Shown here piece by piece: positions 52,700-62,747 of a stretch of 64,000 bases of DNA. This stretch comes from Clostridium_AD sp050717635. Its GTDB lineage: Bacteria > Bacillota > Clostridia > Clostridiales > Clostridiaceae. Within the stretch, counting starts at the first letter, position 1. Each line of letters opens with the position of its first letter. The DNA is taken from positions 186,001 to 250,000 of the forward strand of contig NZ_JBOITO010000030.1 in NCBI RefSeq assembly GCF_050717635.1, in the 5' to 3' direction. The notes below the pieces were generated by a model, which had not been told where the DNA came from, ran no database searches, and saw only the letters and a list, made by a program, of their open reading frames with translations. The translations under genes were made by a program, and so were the position numbers.

Positions 52700-54577
52700 C
52701 TATTGTATTCTTTTAAATCTTTTTTCTAAGTCATTAAGTGTCATCTTAATTATTGTAGGTCTGCCATGAGGACAAGTAAAAGGCTCCTCAATATATCTTA
52801 AATCATTAATCAATTTAGTCATTTCTAATTCAGATAATTGATTATTTGCTTTTACAGCAGCTTTGCATGCAAGGGATGCTATCTTATTGTATTTAATTTC
52901 TGCAGTTCCACCTGTACCCATATTCTTTAAATTATCCAATATGTCATTAAAAAGATATTTAATGTCTGGTTTACCAAGTATTATAGGAACTTCTCTTATA
53001 CTTATTGTATTTTCTCCAAATTCTATAATATCAAACCCCGTATTTTTGAAAACTGCCTCATTTTCAATATAGTATGCATAGTCCTCATGTTTAAGCTCTA
53101 TTACTAGTGGTATAAGTAATATTTGTGATAACACCTGTGCATTTATAATATCCCTTTTATATTTTTCAAATAGTACCTTTTCATGTGCTGCATGTTGGTC
53201 AATTAAATAAAGTTCATTATAGGCTTCCCCTATGATATAAGTTTTATTAAATTGCCCTATAAGCCTAAGCTCTGGGAACTTTGAAATTTTAGATATTTCA
53301 TCTGATAATATAACTTTATTATAATTGTTCTCATAGTTTTCTTTGACATTTTCCGTTACATTATCATTTGGTAATATATTAGTAGTTTCACTGTAACCAT
53401 CTCTTTCACTTCTCATCTCTTTATAATTAAAATCTATGGGAATTTGAACTCTCTTTTCTAGTTCTTCTTTATCTTTTTCATCTATAACTATTCTGTTGAA
53501 ATCATAAATGTCACTTCTTATCGTGTTTGTTCTAATTTCTTCTCCGCTACCTTTTTCAGTGTGATCTTGTGGTATATCAAAATCACCTCTTAAGCTATCA
53601 GCAATTGCAGTATGAACTGCATCAAAAACAAGCTTGAACACTAGTTTATCCTGCTGAAATTTAATTTCAGTTTTTTGTGGGTGAACATTTATATCTATAT
53701 ACTCAGGAAAAATATCTAAAAATATAACAAAGAAAGGAAATTTGTGAACAGTTAAAAATGATTTAAATGCATTTTCAACTGCTGCCGTAATTAGAGCACT
53801 TTTAATATATCTTTTATTAACAAAAATACTTTGCCTGTTTCTACTTCCTCTACTTATTTCTGCATTACCAATAAACCCATGCACAGACATTATATCGTTG
53901 TAATTTTCAAAACTTGTAATGTTATTTACAACTTCTTTACCATAAACATATCTGATAGTATCACATTTATTTGTAGAGCTATACGTTGCCAAAACCTTTT
54001 TATCATTATTGAGTAGCTTAAAAGAAATTTCATTATTTGCCAGTGCTAGTCTACTTATAATATCTGATATTAGTGCAGCCTCTCTTTGAGGAGTTTTTAA
54101 AAACTTCAGCCTTGCAGGCACATTAAAAAAAAGATCCACAACTTCTATTGTTGTACCAACATTACATCCTATTTCTTTAACATACAGTATTTCCCCTGGT
54201 GATTGTGATATTTCTTTACCAAATGAAGCTTCACTTGTTCTACTGCTTAGTGTAGTTTTAGAAACTGAAGCAATACTTGGAAGCGCCTCTCCTCTAAATC
54301 CTAATGTGTGTATTTTATAAATGTCTTCAACATTTTTTATTTTACTGGTAGCATGGGGCATAAAAGCTTTTTCTATATCATCTAAATGTATTCCATCTCC
54401 ATCGTCTATTACCTTAATGCTCTTTTGACCACCTTCAGAAATCTCTATTATAATATTTTTAGAACCAGCATCTATGCTATTTTCTACTAACTCCTTTACA
54501 ACTGAAGAAGGCCTTTCTACTACCTCGCCTGCAGCAATTTTATTGGAAGTTTCAACTTCTAATATATTAATTCTCAC
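52700..54577 (-). CDS. mutL: DNA mismatch repair protein MutL
   Basis: Links MutS mismatch recognition to strand removal. The 625-residue protein has GHKL ATPase motifs (VKELVENSIDAGS, DDGDGI, ATSKI, GFRGEALPSI) and a C-terminal dimerisation domain. The endonuclease motif DQHAAHEKVLFE is present, as in MutL from bacteria without MutH. The C-terminal CPHGRPT also belongs to the nuclease site. Confidence 0.97.
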   Translation of the reverse strand: MRINILEVETSNKIAAGEVVERPSSVVKELVENSIDAGSKNIIIEISEGGQKSIKVIDDGDGIHLDDIEKAFMPHATSKIKNVEDIYKIHTLGFRGEALPSIASVSKTTLSSRTSEASFGKEISQSPGEILYVKEIGCNVGTTIEVVDLFFNVPARLKFLKTPQREAALISDIISRLALANNEISFKLLNNDKKVLATYSSTNKCDTIRYVYGKEVVNNITSFENYNDIMSVHGFIGNAEISRGSRNRQSIFVNKRYIKSALITAAVENAFKSFLTVHKFPFFVIFLDIFPEYIDINVHPQKTEIKFQQDKLVFKLVFDAVHTAIADSLRGDFDIPQDHTEKGSGEEIRTNTIRSDIYDFNRIVIDEKDKEELEKRVQIPIDFNYKEMRSERDGYSETTNILPNDNVTENVKENYENNYNKVILSDEISKISKFPELRLIGQFNKTYIIGEAYNELYLIDQHAAHEKVLFEKYKRDIINAQVLSQILLIPLVIELKHEDYAYYIENEAVFKNTGFDIIEFGENTISIREVPIILGKPDIKYLFNDILDNLKNMGTGGTAEIKYNKIASLACKAAVKANNQLSELEMTKLINDLRYIEEPFTCPHGRPTIIKMTLNDLEKRFKRIQ

Positions 54578-54601
54578 GACAAGTCACATCCTCTGCCATT
54601 T

Positions 54602-57247
54602 TTATAGAAGCTTGGCTCTTTTAACTAGCTCATATAACTTATTAAAACCATCCATAGGAGTTAGATTAAGCACATCTATGTTTTTAATTTCCTTTAACAT
54701 ATTATTCACTTCAATGTCTGTAAAACTAATTTGAGTTACTTCATCTTCCGCTACTCTATACTCATTTGTTATAGCCACTTCAGACTTTGTATAATTAGCC
54801 GACTTCTCACTCATTAAGTCAAGTTCAGTAGTATTATTAAAAGTCTCTAGCTCCTCTAATATTTCATTTGCCCTATTTATTACATCCTTTGGTAGTCCTG
54901 CCAGCTTTGCAACCTCTATTCCATAGGATTTATCAGCTCCACCAGGTACAATTTTTCTTAAGAATACTATTTCATTATCGATTTTCTTAACATCTACAGA
55001 ATAATTTTTAATACCTTTAATTATACCCCCAAGTTTTGTTAACTCATGATAATGAGTAGCAAATAAGGTTTTGCTCCTTAAACTCGATTTCTTACAAATA
55101 TACTCAATTACAGACCAAGCAATACTGAGTCCATCGTAAGTGCTAGTACCTCTACCTACCTCATCAAGTAAAACTAGACTTTTATTTGTTGCATTGGCTA
55201 ATATATTAGACACTTCCCACATCTCTACCATAAAGGTACTTTTGCCTGCTGCAAGATCATCTGACGCACCTATTCTGGTAAAAATCTTATCACATATAGA
55301 TATATCTGCAGAGGCACTTGGAACAAAACTTCCTATTTGAGCCATAATAGTTATTAGGGCAACTTGCCGCATATAGGTGGATTTACCCGCCATATTAGGA
55401 CCTGTTATTAACAATAATTGATTATCCACAGTATCCATATATGTATCATTTTCAATAAAAGTATTTGTAGGCATCATTTTCTCAACTACAGGGTGCCTTC
55501 CCCCTTTAATATTAAATGTGCCTTTAGTATTTATTTTAGGCCTATTATAATTATTTTCAAGAGCAACTGTGCTTAAAGAGCTTAAACAATCTATTTCTGA
55601 TATTTGCTTTGCAGTAGCTTTCATTCTTTCTATATGCTTTTCAATATCTTCTCTTATGCCAGTAAATATATCGTACTCAATTTGCACTAATTTTTCTTGT
55701 GCACCTAAAATCTTTTCTTCCATGTCCTTTAGTTCAGGAGTAATGTACCTCTCCGCATTAGACAGTGTTTGTTTTCTAATATACCTACCTTCAGGAATGG
55801 CTGCAATATTTGATTTTGTAATTTCAATATAATAACCAAATACTCTGTTATAGCCTACTTTTAAGGATTTAATTCCAGTTACTTTTCTCTCATCGTTTTC
55901 TAAGGTAGCAATCCACTCTTTGCCGTGAGTCTTAGCAAGCCTTAATTCATCTATTTCACTATTATAGCCGTCTTTGATAATATTTCCGTCTTTAATAGAA
56001 ATAGCTGGGCTTTCAATAATTGACTTATCTAAGATATTATATATATCTTGTAAGTCATCTAAACCACTATATATTTTTTTCATTAGTTTGCTATTTAATA
56101 TTGCTAAAATAGATTTTACTTTTGGTATTTTCTCTATGGAATTTTTAAGAGAAATCATTTCCTTGGCATTAACATTTTTAGATGAAATTTTTCCTACAAG
56201 TCTTTCTACATCATAAATATCCACTAGTACATCTTTTAAATCTTCATGGAAGGAAACATTATCTTTAAGTTCCTCTACAGCCTCTAATCTTTCTTCTATG
56301 GACTTTTTATTTATTAGTGGTTGATCTAACCATTTGCGAAGCCTTCTTGCTCCCATGGCAGTATTTGTTCTATCTAGGACCCAAAGCAGTGAGCCTTTCT
56401 TTGTTTTATCTCTTAAAGTTTCCGTTAGCTCTAAGTTTCTCCTAGAATTTTCATCTAAACACACATAATCTAAAATATCATAATATTCAATAGTGTCTAT
56501 ATGAGACAGCGAATTCTTTTGTGTATCTATAATATACGTTAAGAGTCCTGAAATACTATTAAGTAACGTTCCAGATAGTGTATCCTCACAAAAATTATGA
56601 AACTGATTATTTATTAGTGTATAGTCCTCTGTAATAAAGTAATTATTTGGGAAAGATGAATAAGATACACTAAATTTTTCTTTTAATAATAAAAGCATCT
56701 CCTCTGTTACATCTTCTGATACTATAATTTCTTTTGGATTAAATTTTGAAATTTCATCTAATATGGTAACAATACTAAGTTTAGTATCAGTACAACCGAA
56801 CTCACCAGTTGATACATCACAAAAACAAAGACCACAAAAATCAGTCTCTTTATCAACATAAATGCTCATAATATAATTATTTTTACTTTCTTCTAAAAAA
56901 TTAGAATCAGTGTAAGTTCCTGGTGTAACTATTTTAATAATAGCTCTTTTAACTATTCCCTTTGCTAGTGCCGGATCTTCCACTTGCTCACATATAGCCA
57001 CCTTAAAGCCTTTATCAATTAATCTTCCTATATATGTATTTGCAGCATGGTATGGAATTCCACACATAGGTGCTCTTTTCTCTAGTCCACAATCACGGCC
57101 TGTAAGTACTAGCTCTAATTCTTTTGCTGCAAGCTCTGCATCTGTAAAAAACATTTCATAAAAATCACCTAGTCTAAAAAACAAAATGCAGTCCTTGCAT
57201 GTATCTTTTATTTCAAAATATTGTATCATCATTGGAGTTAACGCCAA
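54602..57247 (-). CDS. mutS: DNA mismatch repair protein MutS
   Basis: Recognises mismatched bases. The ~881-residue protein has the mismatch-binding FFRLGDFYEMF near residue 25, the connector and lever domains, and the ATPase: Walker A ITGPNMAGKSTYMRQVA, Walker B LVLLDEVGRGTST, and ATHYHELT. I use the TTG at 57245-57247 (then ALTPMMIQYFE), because GGAGGTAAGGGGG lies upstream and relatives start there; the open frame extends to 57283. It follows miaB by about 40 bases. Confidence 0.96.
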   Translation of the reverse strand: MALTPMMIQYFEIKDTCKDCILFFRLGDFYEMFFTDAELAAKELELVLTGRDCGLEKRAPMCGIPYHAANTYIGRLIDKGFKVAICEQVEDPALAKGIVKRAIIKIVTPGTYTDSNFLEESKNNYIMSIYVDKETDFCGLCFCDVSTGEFGCTDTKLSIVTILDEISKFNPKEIIVSEDVTEEMLLLLKEKFSVSYSSFPNNYFITEDYTLINNQFHNFCEDTLSGTLLNSISGLLTYIIDTQKNSLSHIDTIEYYDILDYVCLDENSRRNLELTETLRDKTKKGSLLWVLDRTNTAMGARRLRKWLDQPLINKKSIEERLEAVEELKDNVSFHEDLKDVLVDIYDVERLVGKISSKNVNAKEMISLKNSIEKIPKVKSILAILNSKLMKKIYSGLDDLQDIYNILDKSIIESPAISIKDGNIIKDGYNSEIDELRLAKTHGKEWIATLENDERKVTGIKSLKVGYNRVFGYYIEITKSNIAAIPEGRYIRKQTLSNAERYITPELKDMEEKILGAQEKLVQIEYDIFTGIREDIEKHIERMKATAKQISEIDCLSSLSTVALENNYNRPKINTKGTFNIKGGRHPVVEKMMPTNTFIENDTYMDTVDNQLLLITGPNMAGKSTYMRQVALITIMAQIGSFVPSASADISICDKIFTRIGASDDLAAGKSTFMVEMWEVSNILANATNKSLVLLDEVGRGTSTYDGLSIAWSVIEYICKKSSLRSKTLFATHYHELTKLGGIIKGIKNYSVDVKKIDNEIVFLRKIVPGGADKSYGIEVAKLAGLPKDVINRANEILEELETFNNTTELDLMSEKSANYTKSEVAITNEYRVAEDEVTQISFTDIEVNNMLKEIKNIDVLNLTPMDGFNKLYELVKRAKLL

Positions 57248-57286
57248 TTGTATTACCCCCTTACCTCCGTCGAAAATGGACATCTC

Positions 57287-58612
57287 CTATATTTCTTCAC
57301 CTATCAGTGAAAAAGAATGCGCCTGCGTTATTTGAACTGATACCAATTCTCCAATGGATCTGTAATCACCTTCAAAGTTCACTAATTTTCCAGTTCTAGT
57401 TCTTCCCATTAATTTACTCTCATCATTTTTGCTATAACCTTCAACTAACACTTCTACAATTTTTCCTTCATATTCACTATTTTTTTCTTTAGAAGTTCTA
57501 TTTACAACTTCCATTAACCTATTAAATCTTTCATGCTTAACTTTATCTGGTATTTGGTCAATCATTTCATCTGCTGGAGTTCCTTTTCTTTTAGAATAAA
57601 GATACATATACGCTGAATCATATTTTACTTCTTCCATTAAACTTAAGGTCTCTTCGAAATCCTCATCTGTTTCTCCTGGAAAACCAACTATAATATCTGT
57701 ACTTAATCCTACATTTGGCATTGCCTCTCTAATACTCTTAACTAAACCCATGTATTGCTGCCTATCATAATGTCTATTCATTTTTTTCAGAAGAACACTA
57801 GAACCAGATTGTGCTGGCAAATGTACTTGTTCACAGAGCTTGTCCGCTTTAGAAATCACTTCTATTACCTCTTGAGATAAATCCTTTGGATGAGATGTCA
57901 TAAATCTTACTCTCTCTAAATTCTCAATTTTGTTAATTCTTCTAAGAAGCTCTGCAAAATTTATTTCAGGTTCAAGCCCCATGCCATAAGAATTAACATT
58001 TTGACCAAGCACAGTTATTTCTTTGTAACCTTGCACAACCATATCTTTTATTTCATTTATAATATCTTCTGGTTTTCTACTTCTCTCTCTTCCTCTTACA
58101 TACGGTACTATACAATAAGTGCAAAAATTATTACAACCATACATAATAGTAACAAAGCCTTTTATCTTACTTTGCCTATCTATTGGAATTCCTTCTATGA
58201 TATTTTCTTCTTTGTCCCAAATCTCAACAATAGCAGATTCTCCACCTTGTATTCTTTTTAGGTATTCTGGAAATTTATATGCATTATATGTTCCAATAAT
58301 AATATCTACAAATGGAAATTTGGTGATTATATGTTTAGCCATACCCGCTTGTTGCATCATACAACCCGTCACCGCTATTATTAGGTTTGGGTTTTGCTTT
58401 TTCATAGTCTTTAAAGCTCCTATATTCCCATCAACCTTTTGTTCTGCGTTCTCTCTAACACAACAAGTATTGAATATAATTATGTCAGCATTTTCCTTAT
58501 CATCAGTTTTTTTATATCCCATAGGTTTTAAAATGCCAGATAGTTTTTCAGAATCTTCTTCATTCATCTGACATCCCCATGTTTTTATATAATATTTGTA
58601 TATTTCATTCAT
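57287..58612 (-). CDS. miaB: tRNA-2-methylthio-N6-dimethylallyladenosine synthase
   Basis: A radical SAM methylthiotransferase that adds a methylthio group to i6A37 of tRNA. The 441-residue protein has an N-terminal UPF0004 domain (KTWGCQMNEEDSE, NTCCVRENAEQKV), the radical SAM cluster CNNFCTYC, and a C-terminal TRAM domain. It opens the mismatch-repair cluster and acts after MiaA. Confidence 0.97.
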   Translation of the reverse strand: MNEIYKYYIKTWGCQMNEEDSEKLSGILKPMGYKKTDDKENADIIIFNTCCVRENAEQKVDGNIGALKTMKKQNPNLIIAVTGCMMQQAGMAKHIITKFPFVDIIIGTYNAYKFPEYLKRIQGGESAIVEIWDKEENIIEGIPIDRQSKIKGFVTIMYGCNNFCTYCIVPYVRGRERSRKPEDIINEIKDMVVQGYKEITVLGQNVNSYGMGLEPEINFAELLRRINKIENLERVRFMTSHPKDLSQEVIEVISKADKLCEQVHLPAQSGSSVLLKKMNRHYDRQQYMGLVKSIREAMPNVGLSTDIIVGFPGETDEDFEETLSLMEEVKYDSAYMYLYSKRKGTPADEMIDQIPDKVKHERFNRLMEVVNRTSKEKNSEYEGKIVEVLVEGYSKNDESKLMGRTRTGKLVNFEGDYRSIGELVSVQITQAHSFSLIGEEI

Positions 58613-58719
58613 TTGAGCATTTCTCCTTCATAAAAAAGTATTACTACCTTCTATTATATATAATTTTAGTAGTTTTTTAAAGTCATTTTTACTAATTGAA
58701 TTTATTTCTTAAAAAAAAA

Positions 58720-58748
58720 TTGATTTTAATGGTAAATATGTTTATAGT
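58720..58748 (+). promoter_or_regulatory. Sigma-A promoter of the aminotransferase gene
   Basis: TTGATT, 17 bases, TATAGT, about 58 bases before the start codon, in the gap divergent from miaB. Confidence 0.6.
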
Positions 58749-58806
58749 AGATTATAAGAGTTATAAATATTTAGAATTTTCAACTTAAGGATGGGGGAAT
58801 AATATT

Positions 58807-60003
58807 ATGAAATTATCTAACAGAATTAAAGCAATGCAATTTTCACCAATTCGCAAACTAGTTCCATTCTCTGATGCAGCTAAAAAAAGAGGTGTTAGTG
58901 TATATCATCTAAATATAGGTCAACCAGATGTCTACACCCCTGATAAATTCATTGAAGGCATTGAAAATTATAGTGAAAAAGTACTTAAATACACTAATTC
59001 TCAAGGAATAGATTCATTAATTGAAAGTTTTATAAAGTATTACAAAGAATGGGACATAGATTTTGAAAAAGATGAAATCATAATAACTAATGGCGGTTCA
59101 GAGGCTATAATGTTCGCTCTTATGGCTATTTGTGACCCAGGTGACGAAATTATAGTTCCTGAACCATTTTATACAAACTACAATGGATTTGCTGATGTTT
59201 CCTCCGTTAAAGTTGTTCCATTTATTACAAAGGCTGAAGATGGCTTTCATTTACCTTCTAAAGAAGATATCACAAGCAAAATCACAAATAAAACTAGAGC
59301 TATAATGATATCAAACCCTGGAAATCCAACAGGTGTTGTATATACCGAAGCTGAAATAAGATTGCTTTCAGATATAGTATCCGAAAATGATTTATTCTTA
59401 ATTGCTGATGAAGTATATAGGGAATTCGTTTATGATGATTTAAAATACACTTCTGCTTTGTATATGAAGGATATTTTAGATAAAGTAATATTAATTGATA
59501 GTATATCTAAACGTTATAGTGCCTGTGGTGCTAGAATTGGTTTAGTAGCATCAAAAAATAAGGAGCTTATGAATGAAATCCTCAAATTAGCACAAGCAAG
59601 ACTTTGTGTATCTACTATAGAACAATTAGGTGCAGCCAATTTAATTAACACTCCCAAATCATATTTTTCAGAAGTTAGGGAAGAATATGAAAACAGAAGA
59701 AATATTTTATTTAAGTACTTATCAAAAATACCAGGCGTGGTTTGTGAAAAACCAACAGGTGCGTTTTATGTAATAGCCAAGCTTCCATTGGAAAATAGTG
59801 AAGCTTTTGCTAAATGGTTATTAACTGATTTTAATTATAACAATAAGACAGTAATGATCGCTCCTGCTGAAGGTTTCTATGGAACTCCGGGTCTAGGTAA
59901 AAACGAAATAAGATTATCCTATTGTTTAAATACAACTGCATTAATAGATGCTATGGAAATTTTAGAAATAGCTCTTACCCAATATATTAAATTAGTTAAA
60001 TAA
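58807..60003 (+). CDS. Class I/II pyridoxal-phosphate aminotransferase
   Basis: A 398-residue fold-type I aminotransferase of the aspartate/aromatic group. It has YHLNIGQPDVYTP near the start, ITNGGSEAIMFALMAI, SNPGNPTGVVYTEAEI, LIADEVYREFVYD, the PLP lysine in SISKRYSACGARIG, and the terminal arginine in EIRLSYC. Clostridial relatives are often annotated as aspartate or methionine aminotransferases; substrate not fixed by sequence. It could supply keto acids for IorAB, but that is inference. Confidence 0.9.
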   Translation: MKLSNRIKAMQFSPIRKLVPFSDAAKKRGVSVYHLNIGQPDVYTPDKFIEGIENYSEKVLKYTNSQGIDSLIESFIKYYKEWDIDFEKDEIIITNGGSEAIMFALMAICDPGDEIIVPEPFYTNYNGFADVSSVKVVPFITKAEDGFHLPSKEDITSKITNKTRAIMISNPGNPTGVVYTEAEIRLLSDIVSENDLFLIADEVYREFVYDDLKYTSALYMKDILDKVILIDSISKRYSACGARIGLVASKNKELMNEILKLAQARLCVSTIEQLGAANLINTPKSYFSEVREEYENRRNILFKYLSKIPGVVCEKPTGAFYVIAKLPLENSEAFAKWLLTDFNYNNKTVMIAPAEGFYGTPGLGKNEIRLSYCLNTTALIDAMEILEIALTQYIKLVK

Positions 60004-60015
60004 ATAAATAAATAC

Positions 60016-60053
60016 AAATAAAAGGAGAAGGATGCCTCTTCTCCTTTTATTTT
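60016..60053. terminator. Bidirectional terminator between convergent genes
   Basis: Perfect 15-bp stem AAATAAAAGGAGAAG / CTTCTCCTTTTATTT with a 7-base loop. It serves the aminotransferase (plus) and the GNAT gene (minus). Confidence 0.88.
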
Positions 60054-60921
60054 ACAATAATTTAGTTCTTTGCCAAGTATATAATGTTCTTTTAGTGTTA
60101 AATCCTTCAGCGTGATATAATTTAAGAGCACTCTCATTATTAGAATCTACTTTCAGCGAGACACTAGAAAAATTATTATCAATAACTATATTAATCAAAT
60201 AGTTTAAAAACAACTTCCCATATCCCCCTTTTCTAAATTTTTCTAAAATTCCGAAATTCACCAATATTGCCATATTGTCTTCAACTATAATTTGACCATA
60301 TCCAATAGGGATATTGTCAAGTTCAATAAATATTGCTCCATTTTGGAAGTAATAATCCTGCGCTTCATCATAATATATATCTTCTATATTTATTGGAATC
60401 CTATCATTATTTTTGAATATTTCATTTTGTAATAAACAACGTGCCTTTTCATCTTTATCCTTTTCTACTATAGCAAAGCTAATATTATTTGGCTCAGTGA
60501 TATTATATTGCTCTGTACACTTTTTTTCTAGTTCTACAAACCCCTTATCCCTTTTGAATCCTAGTCTACTTAATATTTCCATATTCGTTTCATTGTCTTC
60601 AGATTCATAAGTTATTAAACTATTATCCATAAGTGGGTTAATTAAGGCTTTGTAGTGTTTTAAATTATTCTCCCTTACTACATTTATTGAATTAATTGAA
60701 CTATAGTTTTTATTATGTCTTTCAAACCATATATACCCTATATACGTATTTTCTTCTACTAATAAACTCACATTTTTCCTTAAAAATATTTTTCTGAAAA
60801 TATTACTACTATCATACTCCACAAAGAAATCTTTGTTTGATAAACTAAATTTAGTATTGTGTTTATTCATTTCCCTGAAATTATTAATGTTTTTTAAAGT
60901 TAGATTTATTAACTTATCCAT
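60052..60921 (-). CDS. GNAT-family N-acetyltransferase
   Basis: A 289-residue protein with a C-terminal GNAT domain (about 150-285). It has AIFIELDNIPIGYGQIIVEDNMAILVNFGILEKFRKGGYGKLFLNYLI (acetyl-CoA loop R/Q-x-x-G-x-G/A as RKGGYG, in parts) and VDSNNESALKLYHAEGF. The N-terminal half may be a degenerate second GNAT domain. Substrate unknown. Confidence 0.85.
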   Translation of the reverse strand: MDKLINLTLKNINNFREMNKHNTKFSLSNKDFFVEYDSSNIFRKIFLRKNVSLLVEENTYIGYIWFERHNKNYSSINSINVVRENNLKHYKALINPLMDNSLITYESEDNETNMEILSRLGFKRDKGFVELEKKCTEQYNITEPNNISFAIVEKDKDEKARCLLQNEIFKNNDRIPINIEDIYYDEAQDYYFQNGAIFIELDNIPIGYGQIIVEDNMAILVNFGILEKFRKGGYGKLFLNYLINIVIDNNFSSVSLKVDSNNESALKLYHAEGFNTKRTLYTWQRTKLL

Positions 60922-61118
60922 TCATCTTTGCTCCATTAATTTTTATTTTTAACAAATTTTTTTTAAAAAATTAAAGCTATTAACAATTATAAAATTTTAA
61001 ATATATTATTACAATAGATTTACAACAAGTTTATTATAATTTAAATATATTCTTCTAAATTATATTAACTACTTTTATTAAGTATTCAATAATTCACAAA
61101 AAAAACTCGTAACTCTAA

Positions 61119-61174
61119 ATATATAAAAAAACGTATATGCATAAATTAATTTTATGCAACACGTTTTATATATA
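61119..61174 (-). terminator. Terminator of the flavoprotein-cmk-ispH operon
   Basis: Long hairpin: ATAAAAAAACGT / ACGTTTTATAT outer stem and TGCATAAA / TTTATGCA inner stem. On the minus strand it is followed by TTTTTTTATATA. Confidence 0.75.
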
Positions 61175-61189
61175 ATAGTAACAGCCACA

Positions 61190-62041
61190 CTAAGAAAAAT
61201 TATCCTTAATATTTGAAATTGCTTCACTAATAATAAAGTCTGGTGTCGAAGCTCCAGCTGTAACCCCTATTCTTTTAATGTTTTTATCTTCTAAAAAATC
61301 ATCTGTAACACCTAAAATATTTTCTATGTGTATTGTGTTTTTACAATTTTTTTTGCATATTTCATAAAGTTTTGTAGTATTTGAACTATTAAATCCACCT
61401 ATAACAATCATAGCATCAACTTTTCTTGAAAGTTCTTCTGCAGATTTTTGACGCACTTCTGTTGCACTACAAATAGTATTAAATGCAACTATTTCCTTGC
61501 AGTGCTTTACAATCAAAGTTAACACATCTTCCCAAGTAGCTTGCATTTCAGTCGTCTGAGCTACAACGCATACTTTATTAGGTATTTTTTGAAGTTCTCG
61601 CCCGCTTTTAACTATCATGGCTGAATTATTACACCATCCATTAATGCCAATGACTTCAGGATGATTTTTATCTCCTACGATAATGATACTATATCCTAAA
61701 TCGTAGTTATTTTTCACCTTCTTGTGAATGCTTTCTACGTAAGGACATGTTGCATCTATTATATTAAGTTTGTTTTTCTTTAATGTATTTAATGTTTCTT
61801 CAGATATTCCATGCGATCTAATAATTATCGTATCATTTTCTTTTAAGCTAGATATACTATGAAGTTCGATTGGAAAAATTAAATTTTCTTTCAAGTAATC
61901 TACAACATCATTATTGTGAATAAGTGGCCCTAATGTATAGATTTTGCAATTGTACTTTTCCACAATATTTAAGGCCTTATCTACAGCTCTTTTAACCCCA
62001 AAACAAAAACCAGCTGAATCTGCAAGCGTTATAGTTTTCAT
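61190..62041 (-). CDS. ispH: 4-hydroxy-3-methylbut-2-enyl diphosphate reductase
   Basis: The last step of the MEP isoprenoid pathway; an iron-sulphur enzyme that makes IPP and DMAPP. The 283 residues carry the three cluster cysteines in SAGFCFGVKRAV, DATCPYVESIH and NTICSATEVRQ, and histidines in RSHGISE and KNHPEV. Unlike many clostridial homologues it is not fused to an S1 domain here. Its ATG overlaps the cmk stop (ATGA). Confidence 0.96.
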   Translation of the reverse strand: MKTITLADSAGFCFGVKRAVDKALNIVEKYNCKIYTLGPLIHNNDVVDYLKENLIFPIELHSISSLKENDTIIIRSHGISEETLNTLKKNKLNIIDATCPYVESIHKKVKNNYDLGYSIIIVGDKNHPEVIGINGWCNNSAMIVKSGRELQKIPNKVCVVAQTTEMQATWEDVLTLIVKHCKEIVAFNTICSATEVRQKSAEELSRKVDAMIVIGGFNSSNTTKLYEICKKNCKNTIHIENILGVTDDFLEDKNIKRIGVTAGASTPDFIISEAISNIKDNFS

Positions 62042-62697
62042 GATTTAATATTTCCATTAATATATTCTACTATTGTTTCAACTACCCCATTAATGTTTAA
62101 CGCAGAAGAATCAATTTCAATAGCATCCTTTGCTTTTGTAAGCGGGCTAAACTCTCTATGGGTATCACTATAATCCCTCTTTATAATCTCCTCTAAAATA
62201 ACGTTATAATGGACTTCTATATCCTTAGACATTAACTCATCATATCTTCTTTTTGCTCTTTCTTCGCTGCTAGCAGTTAAGTAAAATTTGAAAGTAGCAT
62301 CGGTAAGTACTACTGTACCAATATCTCTTCCATCCATAATTACATCAAATTTTTTAGCTATATTTTGTTGTAACCTAACAAGAATTTCTCTAATTTCAAG
62401 AACAGCTGCATACCTAGAAACATTGTTGCTTATAACAGGCATATTTATCATATCTGTTAAATCTTCATTACCCACAAATAAACGTTCCTTTTCAAAATGC
62501 ATTTCAAGTGATTCTACCATTTTAACCAGGTCATCCACATTATCTTCTGAGATATTTGCATCCATAGCCCTAAGCGTAACTGCTCTATACATTGCTCCTG
62601 TGTTAATATACATAAGGCCTAATTTTTCACCTATTATTTTAGCTATTGTACTCTTGCCTGCACCTGCTGGCCCATCTATGGCAACGGAAAATCCCAT
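62038..62697 (-). CDS. cmk: Cytidylate kinase
   Basis: Phosphorylates CMP and dCMP. The ~219-residue protein has the P-loop VAIDGPAGAGKSTIAK, NTGAMYRAVTL, MDGRDIGTVV and RDYSDTHREFSPL. I use the ATG at 62695-62697, 9 bases after GGAAGG; the codons before it (MKI) place that site too close. It lies between the flavoprotein gene and ispH, a gene order common in clostridia. Confidence 0.96.
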   Translation of the reverse strand: MGFSVAIDGPAGAGKSTIAKIIGEKLGLMYINTGAMYRAVTLRAMDANISEDNVDDLVKMVESLEMHFEKERLFVGNEDLTDMINMPVISNNVSRYAAVLEIREILVRLQQNIAKKFDVIMDGRDIGTVVLTDATFKFYLTASSEERAKRRYDELMSKDIEVHYNVILEEIIKRDYSDTHREFSPLTKAKDAIEIDSSALNINGVVETIVEYINGNIKS

Positions 62698-62747
62698 TAT
62701 CTTCATCCTTCCTTTGTATAACTACTATTTATATCATATATATAGTA